Positions 54,201 to 62,168 are shown, counted from the first letter of the stretch. The stretch is 64,000 nt of DNA from an uncultured Saprospiraceae bacterium (GCA_937959115.1 CALGAW010000027.1:174821-238820), one strand, 5' to 3'. Translations and numbers: made by a program. The notes: generated from the letters alone by a model not told the origin.

Positions 54201-54778
54201 GCAGAACCAGCATATGCTGAAAGATTCACATCGACAGACGTCCAAGCATTTCCTTGATCTCCACTGAGCGTCCAAAGTTGCGTCCAGGTTACTCCATCGG
54301 TAGTTGCTTCTAGTGCAAGAGACCCCATAGCAGCGCCCCACATGTGGTAGTAAAATGTAATGAATGGCGACGTTAAAGAAGTAACATTGTATACAGGACC
54401 ATAAAGGTAAGATACATTGCTATAGCAAGTAGAAGATTCTAGAAACACATAATTTCCAGCTCCTGATGTATTGTCTGAGGCAGGTCCAGTATTTCCACTT
54501 CCAGTAGCCGAACTTCTTGCCGTCCACATGTTTGCATTAGTAGCGTCATTTATCCAACAATCTGACATGTTATCAGTTGTTATACATGCAAAAATCGATG
54601 CATTATTTGGCACTAATGCGTCAAAATTTTCTGTGCTTGGAAAGGTTGAAATTATTGGTGTAGTGCAAACTGGGGCAAAAGACCAGTTTTTGGTTGGAGA
54701 AGCATTTGTTGTATTACTCCCAAAAAGCAGGAATAATAAACAAAGACCAATCCATGAGTAGAGGAATTTAAATTTCAT
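48290..54778 (-). CDS. large modular cell-surface protein exported by T9SS
   Basis: A 2162-residue protein. Signal peptide 1-26 (MKFKFLYSWIGLCLLFLLFG). A MAM-like jelly-roll module (about 45-220) is followed by two fibronectin type III domains (about 225-400). Three near-identical units follow, each MAM-like (CWRNFGxExWxFNIGPFTSHTG) plus Fn3. Next come two lamin-tail-like domains (VELYAAGAIADLGIYGIESV; IVLYANADIPDLSIYKI) with an intervening CUB-like segment and Fn3 domains. Four SprB-type repeats follow (VSCNGGADGSIDITPTNG, ending near 2070), and a T9SS sorting domain ends the protein (PNPTSGQTQVVLEF to KQLIVTH). A secreted adhesin or matrix component is inferred. The CxAP/WxxGGTETQW pattern marks the Fn3 modules. 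Confidence 0.9.
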   Translation of the reverse strand: MKFKFLYSWIGLCLLFLLFGSNTTNASPTKNWSFAPVCTTPIISTFPSTENFDALVPNNASIFACITTDNMSDCWINDATNANMWTARSSATGSGNTGPASDNTSGAGNYVFLESSTCYSNVSYLYGPVYNVTSLTSPFITFYYHMWGAAMGSLALEATTDGVTWTQLWTLSGDQGNAWTSVDVNLSAYAGSATLSFRFVGTTGLDFTSDIAIDDVTVQNIACSAPSMPMASNVTAFTADLGWTENGTATSWEVEYGAAGFTPGTGTTIPVTANPYTVTGLTPATSYDYYVRSDCGASGFSTWVGPVNFMTTILCPAPTALAGINVLDTQADLSWTAGGVETQWDVEYGPTGFTPGTGTSVVVNSIPYTVTGLMASTGYDFYVTADCGANGLSTQVGPALFVTQCPASMAPYCQNFENAGATPTCWRNFGNESWRFNIGPFTSHTGNVGDLVDHTTGTGYFAWVDDSTPDNLGTTLQSPLVDISGLTTPEFAFWYASNNEGFTNVDFTVNLWDGAAWNNAVFFSNSNTTGWQEVIIDLSLYTISGPIMVTFVVDENNVGFYDDLAIDDFCIRNTPTCAAVTAPTIANVLDTQADLGWTAGGTETQWIIEYGPTGFTPGTGTSVTTTTNPYVLTGLTGSTAYDFYVASDCGAQGTGMPVGPVTFVTQCPALTAPICEAFENAGATPACWRNFGAEQWKFNIGPFTSHTGNNGDLVDHTTGTGYFAWVDDSTPDNLGTTLQSPLVDVSGLTNPEVSFWYASDNEGNTNVDFIVNLWDGAAWVDSVFTSNTNTVGWQEVVLDLSLYTISGPIMVTFVVDENNVGFYDDLAVDDFCVRNTPTCAAVTAPTIANVLDTQAELGWTAGGTETQWIIEYGPTGFTPGTGTSVTTTTNPYVLTGLTGSTAYDFYVASDCGAQGTGMPVGPVTFVTQCPAVVAPYCQDFENAGATPACWRNFGAESWRFNIGPFTSHTGNVGDLVDHTTGTGYFAWVDDSTPDNLGTTLQTPLVNVSGLTAPEVSFWFASNNEGVSNSNVDFSVNLWDGAAWNNAVFTSNTNTVGWQEVIIDLSLYTISGPVMLTFVVDEVVAGDFYDDLAIDDVCFRNTPICPAPNSLTAANITKTTADLSWASAGSAFNLEYGPCGFAKGTGTAASASTTNYAVTGLTPGTCYEYYVENDCGGPVSNLIISGIGDGPLSGGQPKFVELYAAGAIADLGIYGIESVNNGGGAMMPEYTFPAGVSVAQGTFIYVTGDSAAFNMFFGFDADYYDGASTGINGDDAVALYENGTMIDVAGDPNMDGTGTPWEYLDGWMYRIVGTTNSATFNLTDWAYSGINVFDGQTTNATSPTPFPLTSYEAPVSVCAGPFAFTTLLGCGGPFYDNGGQANNYVNGSMDTINICPDVPGDLVTVSFTAFDVEPRTDSTCWDSFFIYDGANTSAPVIPSTAGPAGWCWNSLATPPVGTGNLAGMSITSSDPSGCLTFIFQSDGSVSFDGWEAAVTCAPPPCPDPSALGATNITHNSADLTWTSAGSAHIVEFDTTGFTPGAGTMTPTGASPYTLGGLTPNTTYDYYIKNNCGNPPTSALQLVGILDGDLPHNLHAIVLYANADIPDLSIYKIKHSSDGGGTIVYSNTLPAVSITAGTHYYIGRQPASFTAFFGFAPDHAAQITLHGDDALGLYENNVLIDLYGDYSVDGTGTAWEYTSGWAFRNNNIPNNNGVFNPGDWSVNLQVYETAAPNASQPVPLPINTFMGSTGLGLSQCIGPFTFTTLCSPIATVNDSIVNVSCNGGADGSIDITPTNGIMPYTYTWSNGDATEDIAGLTPGSYMVTIEDGVGCFFVSAPYVITEPTAVAVTVDGFMNASCNSGADGSISITTSGGTPPYTYNWSNGATSEDLTGLSAGAYTGTVTDANGCTLVAGPVNITEPTMPISFMLDAMTDVSCNGAADGEILITPTGGTPPYTYNWSTGANTEDLTGLSAGTYEGTITDANGCTLASGPVSIVEPAPILLSAIHVDATPTGGGSDGSIDLMVSGGTAPYSYLWNTGATTEDLTGVTLGSYMVTVTDANGCVETYTQAVGNTAVVDIEELQKFELFPNPTSGQTQVVLEFERPVDLSIRIVNVLGQVIFEESDNQVKSNQYSIDMNKAAAGTYFVHLQVEGAINTKQLIVTH
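51474..53831 (-). repeat. 786-bp internal tandem repeat in the surface-protein gene
   Basis: Identical words such as GTATGATCCACCAAGTCTCC recur at 51843, 52629 and 53415, exactly 786 bp (262 codons) apart. Each unit encodes one MAM-like plus one Fn3 module. Identity is highest in the jelly-roll core, while the third unit's Fn3 half is more diverged. The spacing is in frame, so unit gain or loss would keep the protein intact. Confidence 0.85.
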
Positions 54779-54971
54779 AAGTCAGTAGTTTGTTTGATTT
54801 AAAAATAGTTGATATTAGTTAATACGAATAGCATCTCATAGAGTATTCGGATGAATTCAAGAATTCGGTTTCATTAATATTTAAATTGCATATTCAATCT
54901 TATTACGAAAATGCAATATAAATGTTACGTTTTATATCGACTTTATGGGAGGGATAGAAGTAAACGTTGTG

Positions 54972-54979
54972 CAAAGATA
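54972..54979 (-). promoter_or_regulatory. -7 promoter element upstream of the surface-protein gene
   Basis: TATCTTTG on the minus strand matches TAnnTTTG exactly, implying a leader of about 190 nt before ATG 54778. The rest of the 299-nt gap (54779-55077) is AT-rich with no gene seen. Confidence 0.4.
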
Positions 54980-55077
54980 CAAAAAGTGATTAACTGTACT
55001 ATATCATATACGCGACTATTATAATACCTTACGTAAATTGCAGTGTTTATAATTGTTGGAGGTTCAGCGTTATAGAG

Positions 55078-55485
55078 TTAACTTTTCTTTTTTTCATTGA
55101 TCTTTTTATCGATCTCATCTGCTGTTGTAATTGCCTCGTTTCCAAACCAACTCGTTAGTTTTGTTCGTGATTGAGCAATTACATTTTCGTCTATATACGC
55201 AGTTAATGCAAGAAGACCGAAGGTAAGCACGCTTAGGTCATCGGTATAACCGATTAATGGGATTAAAAAGTCAGGAACCATATCAAAGGGCATCAAGAAG
55301 TAACCCAGTACTCCTGCAATTATCTTTTTTGCCCAAGCTGGAGTATCTTTTCGTTTATAAGCATAATAGAGCAATAACACTGGATAAATCGTCTTAGAGC
55401 CTACTTGCTTTGCAACCTGGTTGACTTTTTCAACCAGTTTGGATTCTGAAAATTCTTTGCGATATTTATCAAATCTGTCTTTCAT
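55078..55485 (-). CDS. YkvA/DUF1232 family protein
   Basis: 135 residues. The DUF1232 core is WAKKIIAGVLGYFLMPFDMV, then PDFLIPLIGYTDDLSVLTFG, with the hallmark PxDxxPDFxPxxGxxDD pattern. Hydrophobic stretches suggest a membrane-associated helix pair. An N-terminal amphipathic coiled segment (1-35; EFSESKLVEKVNQVAKQ) and a Lys-rich end flank it. Function is unknown; members often neighbour envelope genes. It lies 75 nt after the ferredoxin gene on the same strand and may belong to that transcript. Confidence 0.88.
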   Translation of the reverse strand: MKDRFDKYRKEFSESKLVEKVNQVAKQVGSKTIYPVLLLYYAYKRKDTPAWAKKIIAGVLGYFLMPFDMVPDFLIPLIGYTDDLSVLTFGLLALTAYIDENVIAQSRTKLTSWFGNEAITTADEIDKKINEKKKS

Positions 55486-55559
55486 AATCTATCTTGTTAA
55501 ACACAAGTTCAAGTTAGTTATTTTAAGTAATACTATCAATAACTTTTCCAAAATAGAAA

Positions 55560-55877
55560 TTATTCAGCTTCTGGGGCTAATCTTACGACCAAACCATCAA
55601 TTTTTTCTTCTAATTTTATCTGACAGCCTAATCTACTATTATCTTCTACAAAAAATGCTTGGTCAAGCATATCTTCTTCATCAGTGGAGGCTTCTTTCAA
55701 TTCATGTTCGCTTTCGATGTAGCAGTGACAGGTTGAACATAAAGCCATTCCTCCACACGTACCTTGTACAGGTAATTCTCCAGCCTTACAAAGCTCCATA
55801 AGGTTTAGATTCATATCTGTTGGAGCTTCTAGTTTATGAGTTTCTCCTTCTCTGTCTATTACTGTGATTGTAATCAT
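55560..55877 (-). CDS. 2Fe-2S ferredoxin (adrenodoxin type)
   Basis: 105 residues. The cluster ligands are Cys41, Cys47, Cys50 and Cys85 (GTCGGMALCSTCHCY; LGCQI), the spacing of ISC/adrenodoxin-like ferredoxins. The acidic middle (ELKEASTDEEDMLDQ) provides partner docking. It starts within the stop of the ferredoxin-NADP reductase gene (4-nt overlap), so the two proteins probably form a working pair: NADPH to reductase to ferredoxin. Downstream clients are not in view. Confidence 0.93.
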   Translation of the reverse strand: MITITVIDREGETHKLEAPTDMNLNLMELCKAGELPVQGTCGGMALCSTCHCYIESEHELKEASTDEEDMLDQAFFVEDNSRLGCQIKLEEKIDGLVVRLAPEAE

Positions 55878-56884
55878 TCTTCAAATCCATTTACACCTTG
55901 AACTGTCGTATACTTTAACGTTAATTTCTTATCTGGATTCAACTTTTTCCAAGCAGACTGAACCATTAATGTTGCTTCGTGAAAACCACAAAGAATGAGT
56001 TTCAGTTTACCAGGGTAGGTGTTGATATCCCCAATAGCGTAAATTCCTTCTATGTTAGTTCGATAGTCAAATGTATCCACTTCAATGGCGTTTTTATCAA
56101 TATTTAGTCCCCATTCTGCAATCGGGCCAAGCTTAGGAGACAAACCAAACAATGGAATAAAATGGTCGGTTGTTTTTTGCTGCTCACCTGTTTCCTTGTG
56201 TTTAATAACAACATTATCCAATTTTCCGTTCCCATTTACACCAACAATCTGTGCTTCTGTAAGAAGTTGAATTCTTCCATTTTCGGCAAGCTGCATTACT
56301 TTTTCTACAGAATCGGGTGCTCCTCGAAATCCTTTTCTTCGATGCACAAGGGTAATTTCACTGGCCACCTCAGCTAAGAAGATCGTCCAATCCAATGCTG
56401 AATCTCCTCCTCCTGCAATGACTATTTTTTTGTCACGATACAGCTCTGGATCTTTAATAATGTATTCAATTCCTTTATCCTCGAAATCAGAGATGTTAGG
56501 AATCGGGGGTTTTCGCGGTTCGAAACATCCCAACCCACCAGCAATAGCAATGACGGGTGCTATGTGAACTGTTCCTCTATTCGTGACAACTTTAAATCGC
56601 CCATCCTCGATTTTTTCTATGGTTTCAGTACGTTCACCCAACGTAAAACCAGGTTTAAACGGCTTGATTTGTTCCATGAGGTCCGTCACAAGATCCCCAG
56701 CCAAAATTTCTGGAATACCAGGGATATCATAAATGGGTTTCTTGGGGTATATTTCTGACAACTGCCCTCCAGGCTGTGGTAAAGCGTCAATCAGGTGACA
56801 ACGCAATTTAACAAGGCCTGCTTCAAAAACAGTAAACAAACCACACGGGCCTGCTCCAATTATCAGAATATCTGTTTCGATCAT
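55874..56884 (-). CDS. ferredoxin-NADP+ reductase, thioredoxin-reductase-like (YumC type)
   Basis: 336 residues with FAD motif LIIGAGPCGLFTVFEAG, NADPH motif IVIAGGGDSALDW, HRRKGFRGAP and the C-terminal GIYAIGDINTYPGKLKLILCG. The redox-active CxxC of thioredoxin reductase is absent between the domains, which marks the type 2 ferredoxin-NADP reductase of Bacillus YumC and green sulfur bacteria. The next gene on the same strand encodes the ferredoxin and overlaps by 4 nt. ATG 56884 is preceded by a -7 box (56909-56916). Confidence 0.93.
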   Translation of the reverse strand: MIETDILIIGAGPCGLFTVFEAGLVKLRCHLIDALPQPGGQLSEIYPKKPIYDIPGIPEILAGDLVTDLMEQIKPFKPGFTLGERTETIEKIEDGRFKVVTNRGTVHIAPVIAIAGGLGCFEPRKPPIPNISDFEDKGIEYIIKDPELYRDKKIVIAGGGDSALDWTIFLAEVASEITLVHRRKGFRGAPDSVEKVMQLAENGRIQLLTEAQIVGVNGNGKLDNVVIKHKETGEQQKTTDHFIPLFGLSPKLGPIAEWGLNIDKNAIEVDTFDYRTNIEGIYAIGDINTYPGKLKLILCGFHEATLMVQSAWKKLNPDKKLTLKYTTVQGVNGFEE

Positions 56885-56908
56885 TTAATTTCGTTTGTGC
56901 AAAATTCG

Positions 56909-56916
56909 CAAATTTA
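56909..56916 (-). promoter_or_regulatory. -7 promoter element of the ferredoxin reductase-ferredoxin operon
   Basis: TAAATTTG on the minus strand matches TAnnTTTG, 24 nt before ATG 56884. The -33 region has TTT rather than TTG. Confidence 0.4.
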
Positions 56917-57144
56917 TATGAATTCTACATCGGTAAAACCATTTATTTCGCTTTCAGTTCAAAATTGTTGGTAAAAAAGGGTTTGGAAAGACTGAAGACG
57001 AGAAACGAAAGGCCGAGGTAGAGAAATTCAAGAATTTCCTCAGGGACCAAAGTCGTTTTCAAAATTGAACCTTACGGATTTTGAAAATCTTTCAGGTTGT
57101 TTTGAGCGTTTGGAAGATAGGATAGGACGTTGATGCTTTATAAA

Positions 57145-59055
57145 TTATTGAATGATAATTTTTTGACTAAAACGTTGATCATTTACTTGAACTCTAAGGA
57201 AGTAGCATCCTTGTGGAAGATGATCGATTGTAAGGTTGTCTATGTTGTTGTTAAACGAATGTTTTATGACTAATTGTCCTGTTGTATTGAATAATTGCAG
57301 GTGTTTTTCGCCATTCTGATCTACTACAATTGTAAGCTGATCTGTTGCTGGATTGGGGTAACATTGTAAGGTTTTTGCTGCCTCAATTTCCTTGTTATCT
57401 ACTAGCCACGCTGCTCTTTCGACTGCTTTAAAGGCATTCAGCCTGCCGTGTCCAACTTCTTCACACCAAGTACCAACACCAGACCATGTGCCATACCAGT
57501 AACCTCCTATTTTATCACATGTTTCACTCATAATGTTTTTGACCTCTGTCGCTGTTAGGTATTTATTGGCAGAAAGTACAAGGCCGCCAACGCCTGCAGC
57601 ATTTGGACAACTGGCAGAGGTGCCACCAAACCCATACATGTAATCATTGGTCGTAAAGCCATTAGCGCCACGCATGTCTGTCGTGGTGATGCGAACGCCT
57701 GGTGCACTAAAGTCTAGATTAACCCCAAAATTGCCTTCCCATTTCGAACTATCGCAAGATGTAAGTGTCTTGGCTTCATCGCACATCGACGTAGCGTTTA
57801 CACTTATAGAATGACTATCTCTGCCCGGCCAATAGGGTGGAGCTCCATCATTGCCGCTAGAAAAAAAGTGCAAAGACCCCAAGCCATTCCGCCCCATTGT
57901 AAAGGAATTGTCAAGCGCATCGTCCACTAATGCAGGGTTGCCTGGAGGAAAGCCAAATATTATATAAATGTCTGCCAATCCCCAACTGTGATTTTGAATA
58001 TCTGCTCCTGCAACTTGCCACGACCAATTGACGCCATCTGCAAGCATTTCACTAGAAGAGAAAGGAGTAACGCCTAAGTCAAATCCAGACCACGTTGTAT
58101 CAACATAATAGAAAATACGCACTGGTACCATACTACAATCATGAGCAACACCAGCAATTCCGTGTCCGTTGTCTGCATCTGCTCCTATGATTCCGGCACA
58201 GGCGGTTCCGTGTCCATCACTTCTGTAGTTGGGTGTTGGATATCCTTTTGTGCCCTCACCAATCGCATCAAACCCAGTTTCCAATTGCTGATAAAACTCA
58301 GCGTGTGTGGTGTCGACACCAGAATCCAATACTGCAATGAGGATATCAGGGTCTCCAGTTGTGATGGTCCAAGCTTCTGGTACAGACATATCGGCACCTG
58401 CAGTACCGCCCCACTGAAGGCTATCGCCGGTATTTTCTAGTGCCCACTGCTTATAATACAATGGATCCGTTGTGTGTACATCTGGATTTAAGAGGTAATT
58501 GGGCTCTGCAAACTCAAATCGATTACTGTTATGCAATCGGATGGCTAGATCCAAGGGATGTATTAGGCTATTCCCATCTAATTTTACCTTGTAAATCAAT
58601 GGATTGTATTCGTATTGACTTGGTTGCGAAATACCAAAAGGTTCTAGACTTGTTTCAAGAATGTGTAGGTCTGTTGCGGACTTAAGTTTTACGAAAACGG
58701 AAGGAAGAATTCCAAACTGATCTCCAAGTCCGTTATTGATGTAAATGCCGGCGTATCTAATTTCTGTTTGTTTTTCGAGGGATTCGATGAAACTGAAGTA
58801 CTCTGATGTACTAAGGCATCTGGTGTTGACGATGGCTAAAGCTGGTGCAGGGATAAAGAAATAACTATAAGCTTGTGAAAGGTTTTCTAGGAGCCTGATT
58901 TGCTCATTTTCTGATATCCCAGCTTCAAATTGAATGAGTGTTTTACTGTGATCAGTAATGTCGGAATATGTCGCTAGTGTATTGTATTTAGGCGATGCAT
59001 TCGCCGAAAGGCAAATAAAAGAAAATATAACTAGGTGCAAGTATCTTAACGGCAT
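57145..59055 (-). CDS. T9SS-secreted subtilisin-like (S8) serine protease
   Basis: 636 residues. Signal peptide MPLRYLHLVIFSFICLSANA. An N-terminal pro-region (about 25-180; inhibitor-like) precedes the catalytic domain. The triad Asp near 244 (IAVLDSGVDTTHAEF), His near 281 (GHGTACAGIIGA) and Ser near 480 (GGTSASCPNAAGVGG) is complete. After the catalytic domain the protein ends in a type A T9SS sorting domain (LQCYPNPATDQLTIVVDQNG, then GCYFLRVQVNDQRFSQKIII). An extracellular protein-degrading role is inferred. It is the terminal gene of the minus-strand series, 92 nt from the metallophosphoesterase gene. Confidence 0.94.
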   Translation of the reverse strand: MPLRYLHLVIFSFICLSANASPKYNTLATYSDITDHSKTLIQFEAGISENEQIRLLENLSQAYSYFFIPAPALAIVNTRCLSTSEYFSFIESLEKQTEIRYAGIYINNGLGDQFGILPSVFVKLKSATDLHILETSLEPFGISQPSQYEYNPLIYKVKLDGNSLIHPLDLAIRLHNSNRFEFAEPNYLLNPDVHTTDPLYYKQWALENTGDSLQWGGTAGADMSVPEAWTITTGDPDILIAVLDSGVDTTHAEFYQQLETGFDAIGEGTKGYPTPNYRSDGHGTACAGIIGADADNGHGIAGVAHDCSMVPVRIFYYVDTTWSGFDLGVTPFSSSEMLADGVNWSWQVAGADIQNHSWGLADIYIIFGFPPGNPALVDDALDNSFTMGRNGLGSLHFFSSGNDGAPPYWPGRDSHSISVNATSMCDEAKTLTSCDSSKWEGNFGVNLDFSAPGVRITTTDMRGANGFTTNDYMYGFGGTSASCPNAAGVGGLVLSANKYLTATEVKNIMSETCDKIGGYWYGTWSGVGTWCEEVGHGRLNAFKAVERAAWLVDNKEIEAAKTLQCYPNPATDQLTIVVDQNGEKHLQLFNTTGQLVIKHSFNNNIDNLTIDHLPQGCYFLRVQVNDQRFSQKIIIQ

Positions 59056-59147
59056 AAGTCTGTTTGTTTTTAGAGGATTAAGATAAGGAAAATATTGAAT
59101 ATCGAATATGGTGTTTCAGTTCTAAGAGGTAGGACTTAAAAACTTCG

Positions 59148-60014
59148 TTATTCTTCTAATTCAACAAACTCCCAATCAATGGTTTGACGTACGATATCAT
59201 GGCGCAATACTAGGATTGAATCGGGGATACCATGTGTTGGAAATTTCTCATGATAGCTTGTATTGGAACTAATTCCTGAACCTAAGAACTGAATTCCATC
59301 CTCTGTTTCGTATGAATAGGTTGCGGACCGTTGGCCAAAATCTCCTGCAACATGTATGACCTTGATTCCTCGTTTAGCAACTTTTTGAAGATTTGGGTAG
59401 ACGCCATCACAATAGTCTAAAATCGGATCAAAATTGAAGTACATCCAGGAACCATCGGTATTTGGACGGTAATGGTTAGTTTCTTCAAAAGACAGCCAAG
59501 GGGCATTGTGGGACAATACAATAAGATGTGAGGATGATTGAATTGTATCACATACTTGCTTTATAAATTTATACTGCCGTTGTGTTTCTAGGGTATCGTA
59601 TCCCTTAAGGTAAAATGTAGTATTTAAAACCATTACGGTCACTCCGTTGATATATTCACAATAGTAGCTAGGCCGTTTTGTTAAATTTGAAATCCAACTA
59701 GTATTTCCGTTGCGAATATCATGATTTCCTAATGTCCAATGTGTTGATTTTTTTCCAAGTTTAAAAAGTTTATCAAGGTAGCTAACAGTTGATTTTCTTT
59801 TGGTAGTTTCAGCACAAAGATCGCCACCAAGCCAAACTTGATCAAATTGCGAATAGTTTAGCTTTTCAACCCGTTTATCTACTTTTGAAGCCGTATAGTA
59901 AGTGTGTCCTAAGAAAATATAATACTTAAAGAACTGTGGTGGTTGTACCGTAAATGCAGTTAAAACAGCAATCGCCATTGTAAAAAACAAGCTATATGTG
60001 ATTCGATTTTTCAA
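59148..60014 (-). CDS. metallophosphoesterase-like protein with degenerate motifs
   Basis: 288 residues starting at TTG 60014, with an N-terminal hydrophobic signal segment (YSLFFTMAIAVLTAF). Metallophosphoesterase motifs are partly kept: GGDLC (motif II), WTLGNHDIRNG (GNHD, motif III) and LSHNAPW (motif IV His). Motif I normally reads DxH, but here it is FLGHTY, lacking the Asp. The final GHxH is replaced by HVAGDFGQ. Either metal binding has changed or this is a noncatalytic relative. The start overlaps the stop of the 51-residue lipoprotein gene (TTGA). Confidence 0.7.
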   Translation of the reverse strand: MKNRITYSLFFTMAIAVLTAFTVQPPQFFKYYIFLGHTYYTASKVDKRVEKLNYSQFDQVWLGGDLCAETTKRKSTVSYLDKLFKLGKKSTHWTLGNHDIRNGNTSWISNLTKRPSYYCEYINGVTVMVLNTTFYLKGYDTLETQRQYKFIKQVCDTIQSSSHLIVLSHNAPWLSFEETNHYRPNTDGSWMYFNFDPILDYCDGVYPNLQKVAKRGIKVIHVAGDFGQRSATYSYETEDGIQFLGSGISSNTSYHEKFPTHGIPDSILVLRHDIVRQTIDWEFVELEE

Positions 60015-60166
60015 ATGGTTAGTCTAGTAGGACAAACTCCATGATAAATATGGCAAAGAAAGACAAAGGATTTATTGAATTTACCCTCGACATTAGTATC
60101 GATATACTCCTTATGGCAAGAAGTGGTCATCAAAAGAGCAAGAAAGAAGAGCGTTAATCTGTTCAC
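60011..60166 (-). CDS. small lipoprotein, 51 residues
   Basis: Found by reading the gap between two genes. From GTG 60166 the frame reads MNRLTLFFLALLMTTSC, a lipoprotein signal with Cys17, then HKEYIDTNVEGKFNKSFVFL and 14 more residues to TGA 60011-60013. The stop overlaps the TTG start of the metallophosphoesterase gene by 3 nt, and 7 nt separate it from the methyltransferase gene, so it fits an operon. It may be a small envelope lipoprotein, or a decayed N-terminus once joined to the phosphoesterase. No homologue is known to me. Confidence 0.45.
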   Translation of the reverse strand: MNRLTLFFLALLMTTSCHKEYIDTNVEGKFNKSFVFLCHIYHGVCPTRLTI

Positions 60167-60173
60167 TTTATCC

Positions 60174-60944
60174 TTATTTTGGATACCCTAATAAATATAG
60201 AATTTCTCCGGGACCAGATTTTACTTTACTGATTTCCCAGGCGTAAGATTCATTATTCTTCACCTTTGCGACCAATCCATTCATTTCTTTTATTGAGTAG
60301 GTGCGTAGCACGGAGACCATGCCATCCCATAAAGCAAAAAATGGAACTAGGGGAATCAAGTAGGTGAATACTAATCTGCCAATAGAAAATGGGCGTACGA
60401 AAGGGGTAGCGAGTAACACAAAAATAGGAATTAGCAACATGCCAATCATATTTTTGGGTCCGCGCTCCATTGTTTCGAATATTCCGATTACTGCATTAGC
60501 GTCCACTGCATTCTGAAGAACCTGTGTTGCTTGCGGCGGTCTTAAGTGATGCAGGGATAAGAACTGAGTTCTGAACCCTTTCAAGTTTTTTGGCACCTGA
60601 GTAGCATCAACGGATTCTTGCACAAATGAGAAAACGGATGACTGGCTAACTGTTTTTTCGAAAGCGGCAATGTTAGGATACAAATCAGATAGTTGGATTT
60701 TAAGATCTGGGACATCTTCCTTCAGCTCACTTGCAATGTGCAATAAACCGCCACCGCCACCTGAGGCCATATCTAGAATCTGTGCGCTATTGCTTTTCTC
60801 TAGTCCTTTTTTCAGAATTGGCAGTACACCTTGGTAAATCTTTAGCTTGTTTGCAAGAAACTGCAGATAGTCTGTCATGTAGTTCCGAATAAAACTAGGA
60901 AACCAGGACTGATCTTCAAATTCAAATAAATGTATTCTGCCCAT
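60174..60944 (-). CDS. class I SAM-dependent methyltransferase-like protein
   Basis: 256 residues. A Rossmann-type SAM motif I is seen as ILDMASGGGGGLLHIA (about 56-71), followed by IQLSDLYPN (acidic end of beta 2). Later helices include a strongly hydrophobic stretch (about 165-215; MIGMLLIPIFVLLATPFVRP) that may tie it to the membrane. The substrate is unknown. It sits 11 nt after the proline dehydrogenase gene in the operon. Confidence 0.7.
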   Translation of the reverse strand: MGRIHLFEFEDQSWFPSFIRNYMTDYLQFLANKLKIYQGVLPILKKGLEKSNSAQILDMASGGGGGLLHIASELKEDVPDLKIQLSDLYPNIAAFEKTVSQSSVFSFVQESVDATQVPKNLKGFRTQFLSLHHLRPPQATQVLQNAVDANAVIGIFETMERGPKNMIGMLLIPIFVLLATPFVRPFSIGRLVFTYLIPLVPFFALWDGMVSVLRTYSIKEMNGLVAKVKNNESYAWEISKVKSGPGEILYLLGYPK

Positions 60945-60955
60945 ACGGTATGATT

Positions 60956-62119
60956 TTATAGTCCTCGACGTTTAATTTCTTTCTTTATTAATTTTAATTC
61001 GCGACTCATGTCACCAACAACTGCCGAATTTTCCCTAGCTCTTCGAATAAGATAAGGAAGTACATCTCTTACTGGCCCATAAGGAACGTATTTCGCAACA
61101 TTGTACCCTGATTTCGCAAGGTTATAACTTAGGTGATCGCTCATTCCTAATAACTGACAGAAAATGAAGTGTGGATGATCATTTGGCATATTTCGCTCAT
61201 TGATTAGCGCTGCCATCAACTTGGTGCTGTGTTCATTGTGAGAGGCATTGCAGAAAGCGATTGTTTCATAATGATCAATGCAATATTCTATTGCTAAGTT
61301 GTAATCACGATCTGTCGCGGCTTTATTTGGCTGGATAGTCGTCGGGTTTCCTGTTTCTAATGCTCTGTTGGCTTCTTTTTCCATGTAGGCACCGCGTACT
61401 ACCTTAGCGCCAAGAATGTATTCACCCAACTTTGCTTGTCGATGAGACTCCTTGAGGTAATCTAGCCGGTCATGTCTATACATTTGAAAGGTATTGTACA
61501 CGATAATCCTTTTCTGGTTGTACAGTTTCATCATTGAATTAGCAAAGGTATCGATGGCGTTTTGAATCCAACTTTCTTCTGCATCAATGAATACACCAAC
61601 GTTTAACTCATGGGCGACATGGCAGATTGACTGCATTCTTTTGAACGCGAACCTGTATTCTTCTTCTTCCTCTTCAGTGAGTTGAACACCGCTTTGCAGT
61701 TTTTCTAATAGTTTGAAAGAGGCTATTCCGGTTACTTTACAGCTGATTACGGATACGCTTTTATTTGCGTTAGCGAAGCGGATAGCTCTAATGATCTCAT
61801 TCATTGTAGCATTAAAATCCTTTTCTGTTTGTTTCGCTTCTGCGCCGTAATCTAAAATCGTTTGGACATTATTCTCATAAAGTTCTTGGACGCGTTTCCG
61901 ACTTTCAAGTAATGTGGTACCTCCACAGAATTGTTCGAATATTGTGTTTTTAACGATAGTAGTTGTGAAAGGGATTCTTAGCTTTACTGCCAACAACCCT
62001 AAAGTAGATCCCAGATTAACCAATGATTTTTTATTCATCATGGAAAACAATCGGGCCATCTTTTTTAACTGTTTGTCCGATTTGTGGGCAAATGCTATTT
62101 CTGTATTCTGAAAATCCAT
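60956..62119 (-). CDS. proline dehydrogenase
   Basis: 387 residues, a monofunctional FAD-dependent PRODH oxidising L-proline to delta-1-pyrroline-5-carboxylate. Family motifs: VSVISCKVTGIASF, KVVRGAYMEKEANRA, CNASHNEHS and the C-terminal FAD/proline-binding KYVPYGPVRDVLPYLIRRARE. The barrel is complete. P5C dehydrogenase is not adjacent, unlike in bifunctional PutA. It lies 49 nt downstream of aroE, with the methyltransferase gene 11 nt further downstream. Confidence 0.94.
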   Translation of the reverse strand: MDFQNTEIAFAHKSDKQLKKMARLFSMMNKKSLVNLGSTLGLLAVKLRIPFTTTIVKNTIFEQFCGGTTLLESRKRVQELYENNVQTILDYGAEAKQTEKDFNATMNEIIRAIRFANANKSVSVISCKVTGIASFKLLEKLQSGVQLTEEEEEEYRFAFKRMQSICHVAHELNVGVFIDAEESWIQNAIDTFANSMMKLYNQKRIIVYNTFQMYRHDRLDYLKESHRQAKLGEYILGAKVVRGAYMEKEANRALETGNPTTIQPNKAATDRDYNLAIEYCIDHYETIAFCNASHNEHSTKLMAALINERNMPNDHPHFIFCQLLGMSDHLSYNLAKSGYNVAKYVPYGPVRDVLPYLIRRARENSAVVGDMSRELKLIKKEIKRRGL

Positions 62120-62168
62120 ACAAATAAGCCATTAATCAATTATAGATAATTTGTTATTTCACAGGGAA

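Noticed and set aside
57056..57087. Terminator before the subtilisin gene region
   Set aside because: TTTTCAAAAT and ATTTTGAAAA pair, but the stem is AT-only and lacks a T tract on either strand.
60041..60157. Plus-strand 38-codon frame (MINMAKKDKGFIEF...)
   Set aside because: Antisense to the better-supported lipoprotein frame that is in operon order and has a signal peptide.
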